Source: Shinella zoogloeoides (GTDB lineage: Bacteria; Pseudomonadota; Alphaproteobacteria; Rhizobiales; Rhizobiaceae). Taken from it: a stretch of DNA of 20,055 nucleotides. The stretch lies in the NCBI RefSeq assembly GCF_022682305.1, contig NZ_CP093534.1, positions 1 to 20,055 of the forward strand, read 5' to 3'. Position numbers and translations under genes: made by a program. Below, in pieces: positions 19,931 through 20,055 of this stretch (its first letter is position 1; every line of letters begins with the position of its first letter). The notes beneath the pieces were generated by a model. That model was not told the DNA's origin. It searched no databases and saw nothing but the letters and a program-made list of their open reading frames with translations.

Positions 19931-20055
19931 TCAAATCAGCAATTGGTCTCTAAGCCAGGTCAGCAATTCGGACACTTCCTCGCTGGCTTTGCCGGCCGGC
20001 TCATATTCTGACGCGGTTTTGCCGGCCGTGAGCGCATGTCCGAAAGCCGCCCGCT
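19931..20055 (-). CDS. parA: ParA-type partition ATPase, C-terminal part (gene starts at 499 across the circle junction)
   Basis: On the minus strand this reads RAAFGHALTAGKTASEYEP followed by GKASEEVSELLTWLRDQLLI and a TGA at 19933-19931. The pattern of RAAF, a GKT(A/V)xEYEP stretch and a short final amphipathic helix is the standard end of small ParA ATPases. Joined to 1-499 it gives a complete protein with no frame change. The stop is followed after 72 bp by the parB1 start, and two TTGC-YR-GCAA repeats sit in that gap. There is no start codon of its own here, so it should not be read as a separate gene. Confidence 0.92.
   Translation of the reverse strand, partial: RAAFGHALTAGKTASEYEPAGKASEEVSELLTWLRDQLLI

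Overview
This window looks like a complete circular plasmid of 20,055 bp, opened inside a partition gene. The first 499 bases (minus strand) encode the N-terminus of a ParA ATPase. The last 125 bases (minus strand) encode a ParA C-terminus, and the two parts join in frame across the ends to give one 207-residue protein. Most of the DNA is GC-rich. The RepA-like protein, the short ParA plus ribbon-helix-helix partition pairs and the TraG type suggest an alphaproteobacterial host (for example Sphingomonadales, Rhizobiales or Acetobacteraceae). That assignment rests on protein style, not on a search.

Layout. Backbone segment A runs 17622-20055 and on through 1-2728: a 3' fragment of traG, a RelE/NadS-type toxin-antitoxin pair, parB1, parA1, a conserved non-coding element, repA with a structured leader, a small ribbon-helix-helix gene and a serine resolvase. 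Tn1 (2729-9183) is a Tn3-family transposon with perfect 38-bp ends. It carries tnpA, tnpR, three overlapping genes of unknown function, a cupin gene and a HepT/MntA toxin-antitoxin pair. Backbone segment B (9184-12442) carries a second, 5'-truncated traG, parB2, parA2, a ParD/ParE pair and a second copy of the conserved element. Tn2 (12443-17621) is a different Tn3-family transposon with tnpA, a divergent tnpR and a 453-residue protein translationally coupled to tnpR.

How it works together. repA is the only replication gene, and it has a structured 5' region and a neighbouring ribbon-helix-helix candidate repressor. Stability is over-provided: two different ParA/ribbon-helix-helix systems, each with its own family of short repeats in the gaps between its genes, three toxin-antitoxin pairs and a resolvase. 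Transfer functions are broken: there is no relaxase, and both traG copies have lost their 5' ends at a transposon boundary.

Most interesting points. The backbone looks like a fusion of two related replicons, with two ~95% identical traG ends in direct orientation and two copies of a 52-bp non-coding element (44/52 identical). Each par locus has its own dispersed repeats that also bracket its toxin-antitoxin genes. The repA leader could hold an antisense RNA. Both transposons carry little-known genes overlapping tnpR. No CRISPR array, rRNA or tRNA was seen.
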